The position numbers and the translations under genes are program-made. This document shows positions 20,575-30,165 of a stretch of DNA of 64,000 nucleotides, one piece after another (positions within the stretch are counted from its first letter, which is position 1; each line of letters opens with the position of its first letter). Source of the stretch: Pectobacterium carotovorum (lineage in GTDB: Bacteria > Pseudomonadota > Gammaproteobacteria > Enterobacterales > Enterobacteriaceae); assembly GCF_033898505.1 (NCBI RefSeq), contig NZ_JAXAFK010000001.1, forward strand, positions 2,621,692-2,685,691. The letters run 5' to 3'. The notes below the pieces were generated by a model. The model made no database searches, was not told the DNA's origin, and worked only from the letters and a program-made list of their open reading frames with translations.

Positions 20575-21789
20575 TTAATGATGCGCCCACTCGATGCTGC
20601 TGATATCCACGCCCTGCTTGAACATTTCCCACAGCGGAGAAAGATCGCGCAGACGACCGATGGATTTACACACCAGCTCGATCGTGTAGTCGATCTCTTC
20701 TTCGGTGGTAAAACGTCCCAGCGAGAAACGGATCGAGCTATGCGCCAGCTCATCATTCATGCCCAGCGCACGTAACACGTAGGAGGGCTCCAGACTGGCC
20801 GACGTACAGGCAGAACCGGACGATACCGCCAGATCCTTGAGCGCCATAATCAGTGATTCACCTTCAACGTAGTTGAAGCTGACGTTCAGGATGTTAGGCG
20901 CGCCCTGTTCGATGTCACCATTCAGGTAGACTTCTTCAATATCATTAATACCGTTCCACAGACGATCGCGCAGCGTGCGCAGGCGATCCATTTCTGCGGT
21001 CATCTCTTCTTTCGCGATGCGGTAGGCTTCGCCCATCCCGACAATCTGGTGCACAGGCAAGGTGCCAGAACGCATGCCGCGCTCATGGCCGCCGCCGTGC
21101 ATCTGCGCTTCAAGACGAATACGGGGTTTACGACGAACATACAGTGCTCCGATCCCTTTCGGTCCATAGATTTTATGGCCAGAGAAAGACATCAGATCCA
21201 CTTTTAACTGGTTGAGATCGATAGGCAGTTTGCCTACGCTCTGCGTGGCATCGACGTGGAACACAATACCGCGACTGCGGCACATGTCGCCGATCGTTTC
21301 GATATCCTGCACAACACCGATTTCATTATTGACGTGCATGATGGAAACCAAAATGGTGTCCTCACGCATTGCCGCTTCGAGTTCAGCCAGATCGATAATG
21401 CCGTTACGCTGCGGGGCCAGATAGGTGACCTCGAAGCCTTCGCGTTCAAGCTGACGGCAGGTATCCAGCACGGCTTTGTGTTCGGTTTTGCTGGTGATGA
21501 TGTGCTTGCCCTTCTTCTGGTAGAAGTTGGCAACACCTTTAATCGCGAGGTTATCGGCTTCGGTCGCGCCTGACGTGAAGACGATCTCACGTGGGTCGGC
21601 ACCGACCAGCTCAGCAATTTGGTTACGGGCGATATCTACCGCCTCTTCCGCCTGCCAGCCAAAACGGTGGGAACGGGAAGCCGGGTTACCGAACGTACCG
21701 TCCAAAGTCAAAAACTGCATCATTTTCTCAGCGACGCGCGGGTCAACCGGCGTGGTGGCTGAGTAGTCGAGATAGATAGGTAACTTCAT
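20575..21789 (-). CDS. iscS: Cysteine desulfurase IscS
   Basis: PLP enzyme that provides sulfur for Fe-S clusters and tRNA thiolation. The 404 residues are standard. The PLP lysine is in [12 protein letters not shown] and the persulfide Cys in [16 protein letters not shown]. It is separated from iscR by 236 bp that hold a perfect hairpin, as listed below. Confidence 0.99.
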   Translation of the reverse strand: MKLPIYLDYSATTPVDPRVAEKMMQFLTLDGTFGNPASRSHRFGWQAEEAVDIARNQIAELVGADPREIVFTSGATEADNLAIKGVANFYQKKGKHIITSKTEHKAVLDTCRQLEREGFEVTYLAPQRNGIIDLAELEAAMREDTILVSIMHVNNEIGVVQDIETIGDMCRSRGIVFHVDATQSVGKLPIDLNQLKVDLMSFSGHKIYGPKGIGALYVRRKPRIRLEAQMHGGGHERGMRSGTLPVHQIVGMGEAYRIAKEEMTAEMDRLRTLRDRLWNGINDIEEVYLNGDIEQGAPNILNVSFNYVEGESLIMALKDLAVSSGSACTSASLEPSYVLRALGMNDELAHSSIRFSLGRFTTEEEIDYTIELVCKSIGRLRDLSPLWEMFKQGVDISSIEWAHH

Positions 21790-21986
21790 TGCTCATAAAC
21801 TCCGTACATCACTTCAAAACGTACAATGCGTTTTGTTTTATTGACAGGCTGTTTATACCCGCAACCTCTCGGGCCAATGCAAAAAATCTGACGATGTCAT
21901 CGTTGGTACAACATCGTGATAGTCGGGCTAACACCAACGCCACATTGGGCAATGTGGTCAGGATTATGCGGCTATCAGAAAGGCAA

Positions 21987-22016
21987 AACGTGATGAGTAA
22001 AGGTACTCATCACGTT
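21987..22016 (-). promoter_or_regulatory. Perfect 13-bp hairpin in the iscR-iscS intergenic mRNA
   Basis: AACGTGATGAGTA (21987-21999) and its exact complement (22004-22016) enclose a 4-nt loop, 10 nt past the iscR stop on the minus strand. In E. coli a strong structure in this position protects the iscR part of the mRNA when the sRNA RyhB triggers decay of iscSUA. An equivalent role here is inferred. The following TTTTGCCTTT could also give partial termination. Confidence 0.65.
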
Positions 22017-22025
22017 GAAGGTGGA

Positions 22026-22520
22026 TCAGGCGCGCAGGTTAACGTTAATCGTTTCCTGGATTCGTCCATTGGCAGTGCGGCGAATGTCCGCATCCTGACG
22101 ATCCGCCACATCCAGCACTTCCTTGTTGTTCACCAGCTCATCCAGCGTGATGTTATTCAGGAAGTCGGTGATACGGTCGCTCAGATCGCGCCACAGCGTG
22201 TGCGTCAGGCAGCGATCGCCACCCTGACAGCCTTCACGGCCCTGACAACGCGTTGCATCAACGGATTCATCGACGGCCGAAATGACCATGCCGACAGCAA
22301 TTTCATTCGCGCTTTTACCCAGCAGGTAACCACCGCCTGGGCCACGCACGCTGGCAACCAGTCCATTCTTACGCAGGCGCGAAAATAGCTGCTCCAGATA
22401 AGACAATGAAATACCCTGGCGTTCAGAAATATCCGCCAATGGAACGGGTCCTTCCTGGGAGTGCAGAGCCACATCGAGCATGGCGGTAACGGCGTAACGG
22501 CCTTTGGATGTCAGTCTCAT
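22026..22520 (-). CDS. iscR: Fe-S cluster-sensing regulator IscR
   Basis: Rrf2-family repressor of the isc operon that senses cluster demand through its own [2Fe-2S] cluster. The ATG at 22520 (164 aa) gives the family start [16 protein letters not shown]; the longer frame to 22592 is rejected. The helix-turn-helix is at about 20-50, and the three cluster cysteines and the following His lie in [17 protein letters not shown]. Two type-1-like binding sites lie upstream. Confidence 0.98.
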   Translation of the reverse strand: MRLTSKGRYAVTAMLDVALHSQEGPVPLADISERQGISLSYLEQLFSRLRKNGLVASVRGPGGGYLLGKSANEIAVGMVISAVDESVDATRCQGREGCQGGDRCLTHTLWRDLSDRITDFLNNITLDELVNNKEVLDVADRQDADIRRTANGRIQETINVNLRA

Positions 22521-22590
22521 GATAGTGGTACCTGTAGATAAAACATGTATTATGAAAACATGTATTGGCAGAACATATCGCGAGTCTGAC

Positions 22591-22615
22591 ATTCCTGAGT
22601 GTTTTAGTCAACTAT
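22591..22615 (-). promoter_or_regulatory. IscR type 1 binding site, proximal
   Basis: Read on the minus strand, ATAGTTGACTAAAACACTCAGGAAT agrees with the type 1 consensus (ATASYYGACT-RWWWYAGTCRRSTAT split here for length) at all but two positions. It lies 71 bp before the iscR start, where autoregulation is expected. Confidence 0.8.
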
Positions 22616-22640
22616 TTAACCAAGTAAAATACTCAAGTAT
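22616..22640 (-). promoter_or_regulatory. IscR type 1-like binding site, distal
   Basis: It adjoins the proximal site. On the minus strand it contains ATACTTGAGTATTTTACTTG followed by GTTAA, a weaker match to the type 1 consensus. It overlaps the last codon of trmJ (ends 22640). Paired type 1 sites are known upstream of iscR in E. coli. Confidence 0.6.
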
Positions 22641-23365
22641 TATTCGTCGTGTGTTTTTTGTACCGAACTCAGTATTCCACGCAGGATGTTAAGTTCCTGA
22701 CTTTCAGGTCTAGCGCGGGTAAACAGGCGGCGCAGTTTATTCATCACCTGACCTTGATGCGCCGGTCGGATAAACCCGGTTTGCAGCAGCGTTTGTTCAA
22801 GATGCTGATAAAACCGCTCCAGATCGTCGACCAGCGGGTACGGCGACTCTTCGTGTTTCGGCTGCCCAGCCTGTAAGCGATCCAAATGTGCGATGCGTAC
22901 TTCATAAGCAATAATCTGCACCGCCATCGCCAGATTGAGCGAGCTGTATTCCGGGTTCGCGGGAATCGCCACGTGGTAATGGCATTTCTGAAGCTCATCA
23001 TTCGTCAGCCCCACACGTTCTCGCCCAAACACCAGCGCTACCGGCGCGTGTTCCGCTTCCTGCGCGCTGCGAACGCCGCACTCGCGTGGTTCCAGCATCG
23101 GCCAGGGTAAGGTGCGGGAACGTGCGCTGGTGCCAACGACCAGACCACAGCCTTCGAGCGCCTGATCGAATGAATCAACAATGGTGGCATTACCGATAAC
23201 ATCGCTGGCGCCTGCCGCCAACGCAATTGCCTGTGAATCAGGCTTAACCAACGGGTTGACCAGATAAAGTTTGCTTAACCCCATGGTTTTCATCGCTCTG
23301 GCCACTGACCCCATATTGCCAGTGTGCGACGTTTCAACCAGAACAATGCGAATATTGTCTAACAT
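22640..23365 (-). CDS. trmJ: tRNA (cytidine/uridine-2'-O-)-methyltransferase TrmJ
   Basis: SPOUT-family enzyme that methylates the 2'-O of position 32 in several tRNAs. The 241 residues match the family. The start [19 protein letters not shown] is characteristic, and the C-terminal knot region contains [15 protein letters not shown]. It is divergent from suhB and upstream of iscR on the same strand. Confidence 0.97.
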   Translation of the reverse strand: MLDNIRIVLVETSHTGNMGSVARAMKTMGLSKLYLVNPLVKPDSQAIALAAGASDVIGNATIVDSFDQALEGCGLVVGTSARSRTLPWPMLEPRECGVRSAQEAEHAPVALVFGRERVGLTNDELQKCHYHVAIPANPEYSSLNLAMAVQIIAYEVRIAHLDRLQAGQPKHEESPYPLVDDLERFYQHLEQTLLQTGFIRPAHQGQVMNKLRRLFTRARPESQELNILRGILSSVQKTHDE

Positions 23366-23442
23366 ATGAACTCTGTTATGCGATAGATAGAAGGAAGTGG
23401 TGCGAAAAGGAAACCGCCGTACTTTAACACAAACTTAGCTGT

Positions 23443-23472
23443 TTTACTTTTCTGCTGCTCTGCTGCTATACT
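23443..23472 (+). promoter_or_regulatory. Probable sigma-70 promoter of suhB
   Basis: TTTACT (23443-23448) and TATACT (23467-23472) are separated by 18 bp, with an extended -10 TGC just before the second box. The site lies 44 bp before the suhB start. Confidence 0.55.
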
Positions 23473-23515
23473 TTGCGCCGCTTTCCGTTCTTTAACATTC
23501 CAGTGGACCGATACC

Positions 23516-24319
23516 ATGCATCCGATGCTCAACATCGCTATACGCGCTGCGCGTAAAGCCGGTAATTTAATTGCCAAGAACTATGAAACGCCAGACGCCG
23601 TCGAAGCCAGCCAGAAAGGCAGCAACGATTTTGTGACCAACGTCGATCGGGATGCAGAACGTCTGATCATTGAAGTCATCCGCAAATCTTACCCACAGCA
23701 CACCATCATTGGTGAAGAGTGTGGCGAGCTGGCTGGTGAAGATCCGGCAGTACAATGGGTTATCGATCCTCTGGATGGCACCACCAACTTCATCAAACGT
23801 TTACCTCACTTCGCTGTATCTATCGCGGTCCGCATTAAAGGCCGTACCGAAGTTGCCGTCGTTTACGATCCTATGCGTAATGAACTGTTTACCGCGACCC
23901 GTGGTCAAGGCGCACAGCTGAATGGCTATCGTCTGCGCAGCAGCACTGCTCGCGATCTGGAAGGCACCGTACTGGCAACAGGCTTCCCCTTCAAATTAAA
24001 GCAGCACAGCAAAAGCTATATCAATGCCATCGGCGCACTGTTCACCCACTGTGCGGATTTCCGCCGTACGGGCTCTGCCGCACTGGATCTGGCGTATGTT
24101 GCCGCGGGTCGCGTTGACGGCTTCTTTGAAATCGGCCTGAAGCCGTGGGATTTCGCTGGCGGCGAGCTGCTGGTTCGTGAAGCAGGCGGGATCGTAACGG
24201 ACTTTGTTGGTGGACATAACTATATGGCGTCCGGCAACCTGGTTGCAGGCAACCCGCGTGTAGTGAAAGCCATGCTGAGCACTATCCGTGAAGAACTGAG
24301 CGACGCACTGAAACGCTAA
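23516..24319 (+). CDS. suhB: Inositol-1-monophosphatase SuhB
   Basis: Mg-dependent inositol monophosphatase fold protein. In enterobacteria it is also part of the rRNA antitermination complex with Nus factors. The 267 residues match E. coli. The metal-binding motifs DPLDGTTNF and WDFAGGELLVREAGG are intact. It is divergent from trmJ, as in E. coli. Confidence 0.98.
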   Translation: MHPMLNIAIRAARKAGNLIAKNYETPDAVEASQKGSNDFVTNVDRDAERLIIEVIRKSYPQHTIIGEECGELAGEDPAVQWVIDPLDGTTNFIKRLPHFAVSIAVRIKGRTEVAVVYDPMRNELFTATRGQGAQLNGYRLRSSTARDLEGTVLATGFPFKLKQHSKSYINAIGALFTHCADFRRTGSAALDLAYVAAGRVDGFFEIGLKPWDFAGGELLVREAGGIVTDFVGGHNYMASGNLVAGNPRVVKAMLSTIREELSDALKR

Positions 24320-24332
24320 TCTCGATCGACTT

Positions 24333-24378
24333 CAGCCCCTACATAAAAACGCAAGGGGCTGGAGTTGTTATTTTTCTT
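24333..24378 (+). terminator. Terminator after suhB
   Basis: CAGCCCCT (24333-24340) pairs with AGGGGCTG (24354-24361), followed by a T-rich stretch ending TTATTTTTCTTT. Confidence 0.75.
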
Positions 24379-24411
24379 TACATATGAATCCTGTATACGC
24401 ATTGTTTATCC

Positions 24412-24430
24412 TTATACGATAATAATTATC
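24412..24430 (+). promoter_or_regulatory. Fur box upstream of the iron-type ABC operon
   Basis: The segment GATAATAATTATC (24418-24430) matches 12 of 13 positions of the repeated GATAAT/ATTATC Fur consensus; the left hexamer is weaker. It lies about 60 bp before the gene at 24489, so iron repression of the three-gene operon is likely. Confidence 0.7.
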
Positions 24431-24488
24431 AACCGCATTACACTGATAACTTCATCACATTGATAAACTGTGAATTAGGATCGCCACC

Positions 24489-25607
24489 ATGTTAAGAAAA
24501 TCAGTAAGATCGCTCTTTCTGACCGCACTCTGCACCACTCCGTTTTTCAGCTACGCCACCCAATATCCTCTTACCGTCACCGATCTCGACGGAAAAAGTG
24601 TCACGATTAAACAAGAGCCACAGCGCATCATTCTGCAAGATGGCCGCGATATTATGGCGATGGCATTGCTCGACCGCGATAATCCTTTCCAGCGTCTGGT
24701 CGCCTGGAACAATCTGGCGAAAAAGCAGGACACCGCCACCTGGGACATGCTGAAAGGAAAATGGCCTCAGTCCGTCGGCATTTTGGATATGGGGTTCAGT
24801 GACAAAGGCAACGTCGATCTGGAAAGCGTGCTGTCAAAACAACCTGACTTGATGATTGCCCAACTGCGTGCCAAAGCGGCGCTGAAAGAAAGCGGCGTGA
24901 TCGACAAGCTCAACGCGCTCAATATTCCGGTACTGTTTGTCGACTATGAAGTGAATCCGGCCAAAGATACCGCCCCCAGCATCGACCTGTTGGGTCAGGT
25001 TCTGAACCGTGAAGCCAATGCTAAAGCGTATACCGATTTCTACCGTAAACACCTCAACGACATTCAGCAGAAAACCGCTGCGATCACACCAAAACCGAGC
25101 ATCTTTATTGAACCGATTGCCGGAAACTCGGACTCCTGCTGCTTCACACACAGCAACAGCGGCTGGGGCGGATTAGTTGAAGCGGTCGGGGCGAAAAATA
25201 TTGGTTCAGATTTGCTGCCGGGCGCAACGGGTTTTGTCTCGCTGGAAAAAATCATCAGCATGAAACCTGATGCCTACATCATGACGGGTTCTAAACGTGG
25301 CAACAGTCAGGTCCTGCCGTTAGGCTATGGCGCCAGCGTCGACGATGTCCGCGCTCAAGCCAATACGCTGTTAAGCCGTACTGGCATTAGCCAGATTCCG
25401 GCAGTTGAGGCGAAGCACGTTTATGGCGTTTACCACCATTTCTACAACCACCCCTACAACATTGTCGGTATGGAATATCTGGCAAAGGACATTTATCCTC
25501 AGGCGTTTACCAGCCTGAATCCTGATGACACGTATCACCATATCATTCAAAATTTTACCTCGCTGCCTGACAGTGACTTTATCTTTGCCTGGAAACAAGG
25601 TGAGTAA
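24489..25607 (+). CDS. Iron-type ABC transporter substrate-binding protein
   Basis: Periplasmic binding protein of the FecB/BtuF fold, predicted to bind a ferric siderophore or haem-like ligand. The 372 residues begin with a signal peptide ending near FFSYAT-Q. The N-lobe starts YPLTVTDLDGKSV and the C-lobe contains GLVEAVGAKNIG. A Cys-Cys pair in SDSCCFTHSNSGW is unusual for the family. The same pair occurs in the homologue at 30166, and the two also share PFQR-V-W, TG and a YxHPY-like motif. It is the first gene of an operon with the permease and ATPase. The ligand is unknown. Confidence 0.85.
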   Translation: MLRKSVRSLFLTALCTTPFFSYATQYPLTVTDLDGKSVTIKQEPQRIILQDGRDIMAMALLDRDNPFQRLVAWNNLAKKQDTATWDMLKGKWPQSVGILDMGFSDKGNVDLESVLSKQPDLMIAQLRAKAALKESGVIDKLNALNIPVLFVDYEVNPAKDTAPSIDLLGQVLNREANAKAYTDFYRKHLNDIQQKTAAITPKPSIFIEPIAGNSDSCCFTHSNSGWGGLVEAVGAKNIGSDLLPGATGFVSLEKIISMKPDAYIMTGSKRGNSQVLPLGYGASVDDVRAQANTLLSRTGISQIPAVEAKHVYGVYHHFYNHPYNIVGMEYLAKDIYPQAFTSLNPDDTYHHIIQNFTSLPDSDFIFAWKQGE

Positions 25608-25613
25608 TTTTTC

Positions 25614-26696
25614 ATGAGTACAACCACTGAACCGGGCATCCGCACTCCTGTTGCGGATGCCAACACCGTTATGGACAACTACCGCGGCATCATTCGACGC
25701 CGCGTGGGTGTTATGGCGATACTGCTGTTGATCATCATCGGCTCGTTGTTACTGGATTTCACGATGGGGCCTTCAGGCCTGACGCTTGATGTGCTTTGGC
25801 AGACGCTGACCGATCCGGCCAGCGCCGATGCGGGTACACGCGTGATCGTCTGGGATATTCGTCTGCCTTACGCGCTGATGGCGATTGTTGTCGGGCTGGC
25901 GCTCGGCCTGGCTGGTGCAGAAATGCAAACCATCCTGAACAACCCGTTGGCCAGTCCGTTTACGCTCGGCGTATCTTCCGCCGCCGCATTCGGCGCCGCG
26001 CTGGCTATCGTTCTCGGCATCGGTATCCCCGGTATTCCGGCTCAGTGGTTTATTTCTGCAAACGCCTTTATCTTTGCGCTGCTGGCAGCCTTGCTGCTTG
26101 ATGGGATTACGCGCTGGACGCAGGTCGCCACCTCTGGCGTCGTGCTATTCGGTATCGCGCTGGTGTTCACCTTCAACGCGCTGGTTTCCATGCTCCAGTT
26201 CATCGCCAACGAAGACACGCTGCAAGGTCTGGTGTTCTGGACGATGGGCAGTCTGGCCCGCGCCTCGTGGGAAAAACTGGGTATCCTGCTGCTGGTGCTC
26301 GCTATCGTGATGCCAATTTCACTGATGAGCTCATGGAAACTGACCGCACTGCGGTTGGGTGAAGATCGCGCCGTGAGTTTTGGCATTAACGTCCGCCGCC
26401 TGCGTCTGGCGACGCTGCTGCGCATCAGTATTTTGTCCGCCATTTCAGTCGCGTTTGTCGGCCCCATCGGCTTTATCGGTCTGGTGGCTCCGCATATCGC
26501 ACGTATGGTTTTCGGTGAAGATCACCGCTTCTATCTGCCTGCCAGTGCATTAACTGGCGCGCTGGTGCTGTCGATGGCGTCCGTCGCCTCGAAAAACCTC
26601 ATCCCCGGCGTCATTATCCCGGTTGGTATCGTCACATCACTGGTTGGCGTGCCATTCTTCCTGAGTATTATCCTGCGCCACAGAGGAAACGTATGA
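25614..26696 (+). CDS. FecCD-family ABC permease
   Basis: Inner membrane permease for a ferric siderophore or related ligand, probably acting as a homodimer because only one permease gene is present. The 360 residues contain about nine to ten hydrophobic helices, with family motifs GLALGLAGAEMQTILNNPLA and GFIGLVAPHIARMVFGEDHR. It begins 6 bp after the binding-protein gene and overlaps the ATPase gene by 4 bp. Confidence 0.93.
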   Translation: MSTTTEPGIRTPVADANTVMDNYRGIIRRRVGVMAILLLIIIGSLLLDFTMGPSGLTLDVLWQTLTDPASADAGTRVIVWDIRLPYALMAIVVGLALGLAGAEMQTILNNPLASPFTLGVSSAAAFGAALAIVLGIGIPGIPAQWFISANAFIFALLAALLLDGITRWTQVATSGVVLFGIALVFTFNALVSMLQFIANEDTLQGLVFWTMGSLARASWEKLGILLLVLAIVMPISLMSSWKLTALRLGEDRAVSFGINVRRLRLATLLRISILSAISVAFVGPIGFIGLVAPHIARMVFGEDHRFYLPASALTGALVLSMASVASKNLIPGVIIPVGIVTSLVGVPFFLSIILRHRGNV

Positions 26697-27493
26697 GCCA
26701 GCACACCTCTTCTGGATTACGCCTTTCCCACTTTCGCGCCGGTTACCCCAAGCGTCAGGTGATTCGCGATCTGTCCGTCCCAGAGCTGCCGCGCGGGAAG
26801 ATTACCGTGCTGCTCGGCCCCAACGGCAGCGGTAAATCCACGCTGCTGCGTGCAATGGCAGGTCTGAACGCTTCTGAAGGCGAACTGTGGCTGGATGACA
26901 CCAACCTGATGACATTGCCGTTCGCCCAGCGGGCGGAAAAAGTCGTTTATCTGCCGCAGTCCCTGCCCGCAGGCGTTCACCTGCACGTTCTGGAATCGAT
27001 TATCGTCGCACAGCGTGCGTCCGGCGGCATGCACAATGCCGAAAAGCAGGATGAAGTCATGAGCCTGCTGCGTCAGTTGGGCATTGAACATCTGGCGTTA
27101 AGCTATCTCGACCAGCTCTCCGGCGGACAGAAACAGCTGGTTGGGTTAGCACAATCGCTGATCCGTCAACCCTCGCTGCTCCTGCTGGACGAACCGCTCA
27201 GTGCGCTGGATCTGAACTATCAGTTCCACGTCATGGATTTGGTGCGTAAGGAAACACGTAAGCGCAACATCATCACCGTCGTGGTGGTGCATGACATCAA
27301 TATCGCACTGCGTCACGGCGACCACGTACTGATGCTGCAAAACGGCAATCTGATTGCCAACGGCGCGCCGGCTGAGGTCATCAGCCCGGAAAGCCTGTCT
27401 GCGGTCTATGGCGTGCGTGGACGCATCGAGCGCTGTTCACAGGGCGTGCCGCAGGTGATTATCGACGGGCTGGTCAGCGAACCGACCATCTAA
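26693..27493 (+). CDS. Iron-type ABC transporter ATPase
   Basis: ATP-binding subunit (FepC/FhuC type) that powers the permease encoded just upstream. The 266 residues show Walker A GPNGSGKST, signature LSGGQKQLVG, Walker B LLLLDEPLSALD and the H-loop VVVHDINIAL. The ATGA overlap with the permease stop indicates coupled translation. A terminator follows. Confidence 0.95.
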   Translation: MSQHTSSGLRLSHFRAGYPKRQVIRDLSVPELPRGKITVLLGPNGSGKSTLLRAMAGLNASEGELWLDDTNLMTLPFAQRAEKVVYLPQSLPAGVHLHVLESIIVAQRASGGMHNAEKQDEVMSLLRQLGIEHLALSYLDQLSGGQKQLVGLAQSLIRQPSLLLLDEPLSALDLNYQFHVMDLVRKETRKRNIITVVVVHDINIALRHGDHVLMLQNGNLIANGAPAEVISPESLSAVYGVRGRIERCSQGVPQVIIDGLVSEPTI

Positions 27494-27512
27494 GCCTGCT
27501 GCTGAACGAGTA

Positions 27513-27545
27513 GACGGTGAGTCCCCTCACCGTCTTCCTTACCTT
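27513..27545 (+). terminator. Terminator after the iron-type ABC operon
   Basis: Perfect 9-bp stem GACGGTGAG/CTCACCGTC (27513-27521 with 27526-27534) with a 4-nt loop, then TTCCTTACCTT. It lies 19 bp past the ATPase stop. Confidence 0.75.
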
Positions 27546-27595
27546 GGGCTACGACGCTGATTCACCGCGTCAGAATTATTCACTCCGTACATATT

Positions 27596-27943
27596 TCACT
27601 CCGTACACATTGCGCCGTTTTCAACACCGGTGTTAGAAGCAAGCCCATCACGCATATTCGTCAGCATGTTCTCAAACAAACGCAATGCCAAACCAATGCT
27701 GTTTACGTTGTAGTATAACGGCGCGTCATAATGCTTCAGATAATGTTCGAACTCTGGTTTATCGATCAGTTTATAAATCGCCGTAAATCGCAAAATAAGG
27801 TGACGGCAATTATTGAGATAGAGATCAAGCGTGCGGTAATCGCTTTTCATTAGCTGAGTAAGCAACGCGGTCATATGTTCGAATTCCGTCAATAACGACG
27901 CATAATCCCCCAAATTTTCCGCACTGTGCTCAGTCGATTCCAT
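27596..27943 (-). CDS. Unknown 115-aa protein
   Basis: Not recognised. The 115 residues are acidic at the N-terminus and mostly helical by eye, with clusters of Leu, Tyr and His (LDLYLNNCRHLILRF; EFEHYLKHYDAPLYYN) and no signal peptide or membrane segment. A good AGGGGAG site precedes the ATG, which supports a real gene. It lies 86 bp downstream of the chemoreceptor gene on the same strand, so it could be co-transcribed with it. Confidence 0.6.
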   Translation of the reverse strand: MESTEHSAENLGDYASLLTEFEHMTALLTQLMKSDYRTLDLYLNNCRHLILRFTAIYKLIDKPEFEHYLKHYDAPLYYNVNSIGLALRLFENMLTNMRDGLASNTGVENGAMCTE

Positions 27944-28029
27944 ATCGTCATCTCCCCTGGTTTTTCACCACTGGCCAATTGAGCTTCTGGCCGCATGCCG
28001 CCTCACTGCACAGCACACGGCTTGAGGGA

Positions 28030-29697
28030 TCAGAAACGCTGCCAGTCCGCTTCATCCTGAGCAACAGCACTTTTTTTCCTCACGGGCGAAAGGCGCGGCG
28101 CGGATATTCCCGGTAGCACGGATGCAGAAGCGGAAGCCAGCGCCATAGGGGTCATCTGTCCCACAATGAACTGCCCCACCAGTTGGCTCAGCGTGCTTGC
28201 CTGCTCTTGTAGCGACTGCGATGCCGCAGAAGCTTCCTCCACCAATGAGGCGTTTTGCTGAGTCACATCATCCATCTGGTTGACGGCCTGATGCACCTGA
28301 CTGATACCCCGGCTTTGTTCCTCGGTTGCCGCCGCGATTTCATTCACCAAATCCGTCACCTGCTGGATCGCGTCTTTCATCGCCGACATGTTTTTCCCTA
28401 CATCGCTGGCTTGTTCAACGCCTGTCGATACCAGCGAGTTTGAGGAATCAATCAAATCCTTGATTTCACGCGCCGCCGTGGACGAACGCTGTGCCAGCGT
28501 GCGAACTTCACCCGCAACCACCGCAAAACCGCGCCCCTGCTCACCGGCGCGCGCCGCTTCTACCGCCGCATTTAGGGCAAGAATATTGGTCTGAAAGGCA
28601 ATGCCTTCGATAAGAGCAATGATGTCGGTGATCTTGCCTGAGCTGGTGCGAATATGTTCCATCGTATTCAGCATCGTGTTGACCGAATCCGCACTATTGA
28701 TGGAAATCCGGCTAGCGTTCCCCGCCAGCAGGCTCGCCTGTTGCGTGTTCTCCGCGTTCTGGCGCACCGTCTCGCTGATTTCCGTCATACTGGCAGCGGT
28801 TTGTTCCAGCGAAGCGGCCTGTTCTTCGGTGCGGGATGACAAATCTTCATTGCCTGCTGCAATCTGCGTTGCCGCGCTGCTCACCGACTGCGATGAAGCA
28901 CTCACCGAAGCCAGCGCCGAAGAGACCCGATTCATCAGGCTATTAAAGGCGCGGGCGGTATTTCCCACTTCATCCTTGCGCCGATCGTCAGCTTGAATCG
29001 TCAGGTCGAGATGGGTGCTAACGCTTTCCATCGTTTGACTCATATTGTTCAAGCTCTTTCTGATGCCCAGAATGGTTCTCACTGCAAAAAAGCCGATCAA
29101 CAGCAACACCAATAACGTACCGGATAGCAGACCAAACCACGTTTGTTCATAGATCCGTTGATTCACCTGACGCAGCGCGTCGCCCATTTCAACATTCAGA
29201 TCGAACTGTTTACGGTAATTGGCGAGCAAGTTACGCACCGCTTCTCCAGGCCCGCCCGCTCCCTGTAGCAAACCAAGCGCGATCTCGTTTTGGTTCGCCT
29301 TTGACGCGTTAATAAAAACGGGTAGCGACGCCTGTAACTTTTTGGTCAGATCAATCGCCGTGTTGGTCAGTTGTCGATCCTCCTCGCTGGAAGCATCATT
29401 TATCAGGTAGTACTCATTGAGTTGCTTTATTTCCTCAATGGTTCTATTGATGTCCTGCTCGATCGCGGGCAGCTTACGATCGTCATCCGTGGTCTGGTGA
29501 CGATACAAGAAAAGCACCAGCGAATTGCTTTTATCCACCAGACTATTTAAATCTTTGATGCTCGGAATCGCATTGTCTTGAACATATTCAAAACGAGACT
29601 GGAACCCTGATAACAATGATAAAGTGACTATAACTAATGAGATAAGTGCTAGCGACATTAGTGAAAACGTCAGCAGCAAGCGTTGCGTGATATTCAT
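28030..29697 (-). CDS. Methyl-accepting chemotaxis protein
   Basis: Transmembrane chemoreceptor. The 555 residues have TM1 at about 7-29, a periplasmic four-helix-bundle sensor (about 35-185), TM2 (about 190-210), a HAMP domain, and a cytoplasmic signalling domain whose hairpin tip is [35 protein letters not shown] (split signature, intact). The protein ends DEADWQRF, which fits the xWxxF pentapeptide that docks CheR and CheB. The ligand is not predictable. It lies between two iron-type transport genes, but no functional link is shown. Confidence 0.95.
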   Translation of the reverse strand: MNITQRLLLTFSLMSLALISLVIVTLSLLSGFQSRFEYVQDNAIPSIKDLNSLVDKSNSLVLFLYRHQTTDDDRKLPAIEQDINRTIEEIKQLNEYYLINDASSEEDRQLTNTAIDLTKKLQASLPVFINASKANQNEIALGLLQGAGGPGEAVRNLLANYRKQFDLNVEMGDALRQVNQRIYEQTWFGLLSGTLLVLLLIGFFAVRTILGIRKSLNNMSQTMESVSTHLDLTIQADDRRKDEVGNTARAFNSLMNRVSSALASVSASSQSVSSAATQIAAGNEDLSSRTEEQAASLEQTAASMTEISETVRQNAENTQQASLLAGNASRISINSADSVNTMLNTMEHIRTSSGKITDIIALIEGIAFQTNILALNAAVEAARAGEQGRGFAVVAGEVRTLAQRSSTAAREIKDLIDSSNSLVSTGVEQASDVGKNMSAMKDAIQQVTDLVNEIAAATEEQSRGISQVHQAVNQMDDVTQQNASLVEEASAASQSLQEQASTLSQLVGQFIVGQMTPMALASASASVLPGISAPRLSPVRKKSAVAQDEADWQRF

Positions 29698-29821
29698 AAC
29701 CGCTCCATTTTTGAATTTTTATACCGCACTTTTTTCCTGATTCCGGCATGCCGAATAAACAACGTCGTCCTCCCTACGTGGCATATTGAATAAAAATCAG
29801 ACATACCTTTACCACTTTCAA

Positions 29822-29848
29822 TTATCGCCACAGAAGCGAACAGCTTGA
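29822..29848 (-). promoter_or_regulatory. Candidate sigma-28 (FliA) promoter of the chemoreceptor
   Basis: On the minus strand TCAAGCTG, 11 nt and GGCGATAA match 12 of 16 positions of the FliA consensus TAAAGTTT-N11-GCCGATAA. It is about 125 bp before the chemoreceptor start. Chemoreceptor genes are usually FliA-dependent. Confidence 0.45.
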
Positions 29849-30040
29849 TAGCATTGATCGCCAAAACCATTTAATAATCTCAAATCAATAATCAACAACT
29901 ATCAAAACAAGATAATCGATCGTCAAAAACATCTGACGATCCTGTAACCAAATAAATGAGAAGGGAAACGTTTGCTTTACGCTCTCATAGAACAAAGAAT
30001 GCGGGGAATCGATGAGGGGCTGAACCAGCGAAAAAGGCAT
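29849..30040. other. AT-rich non-coding stretch upstream of the chemoreceptor
   Basis: Part of the 468-bp gap between the chemoreceptor and the second binding-protein gene. Besides the FliA-like site, terminator and short ERIC element listed separately, it holds an 8-bp inverted repeat (29918-29925 with 29934-29941). Nothing else is recognisable. Confidence 0.4.
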
Positions 30041-30080
30041 AAAAAAAGCACTGAACGATGAGATTCAGTGCTTTTTTATT
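30041..30080. terminator. Bidirectional Rho-independent terminator
   Basis: The perfect 8-bp stem GCACTGAA/TTCAGTGC (30048-30055 with 30064-30071) is flanked by seven As on the left and six Ts on the right, so it can work on either strand. On the minus strand it would end the transcript of the binding-protein gene at 30166. Confidence 0.85.
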
Positions 30081-30102
30081 ATCTGACCAGTTATCTGATA
30101 GG

Positions 30103-30161
30103 CCCTAAATAATTCGCGTTTCAGGTGCTAACGCACACGCAACTTGAAGTATGACGGATAT
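30103..30161 (+). repeat. Short ERIC remnant
   Basis: This 59-bp element keeps the ERIC left end (CCCTAAATAATTCG) and right end (GCAACTTGAAGTATGACGG) joined by about 20 bp. The central palindrome is gone. It lies next to the stop codon of the binding-protein gene (30166). Confidence 0.8.
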
Positions 30162-30165
30162 CGCG

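Noticed and set aside
27494..27595. Possible small gene between the ABC operon and the 115-aa gene
   Set aside because: The interval is filled by a terminator and short flanks with no open frame of useful length.
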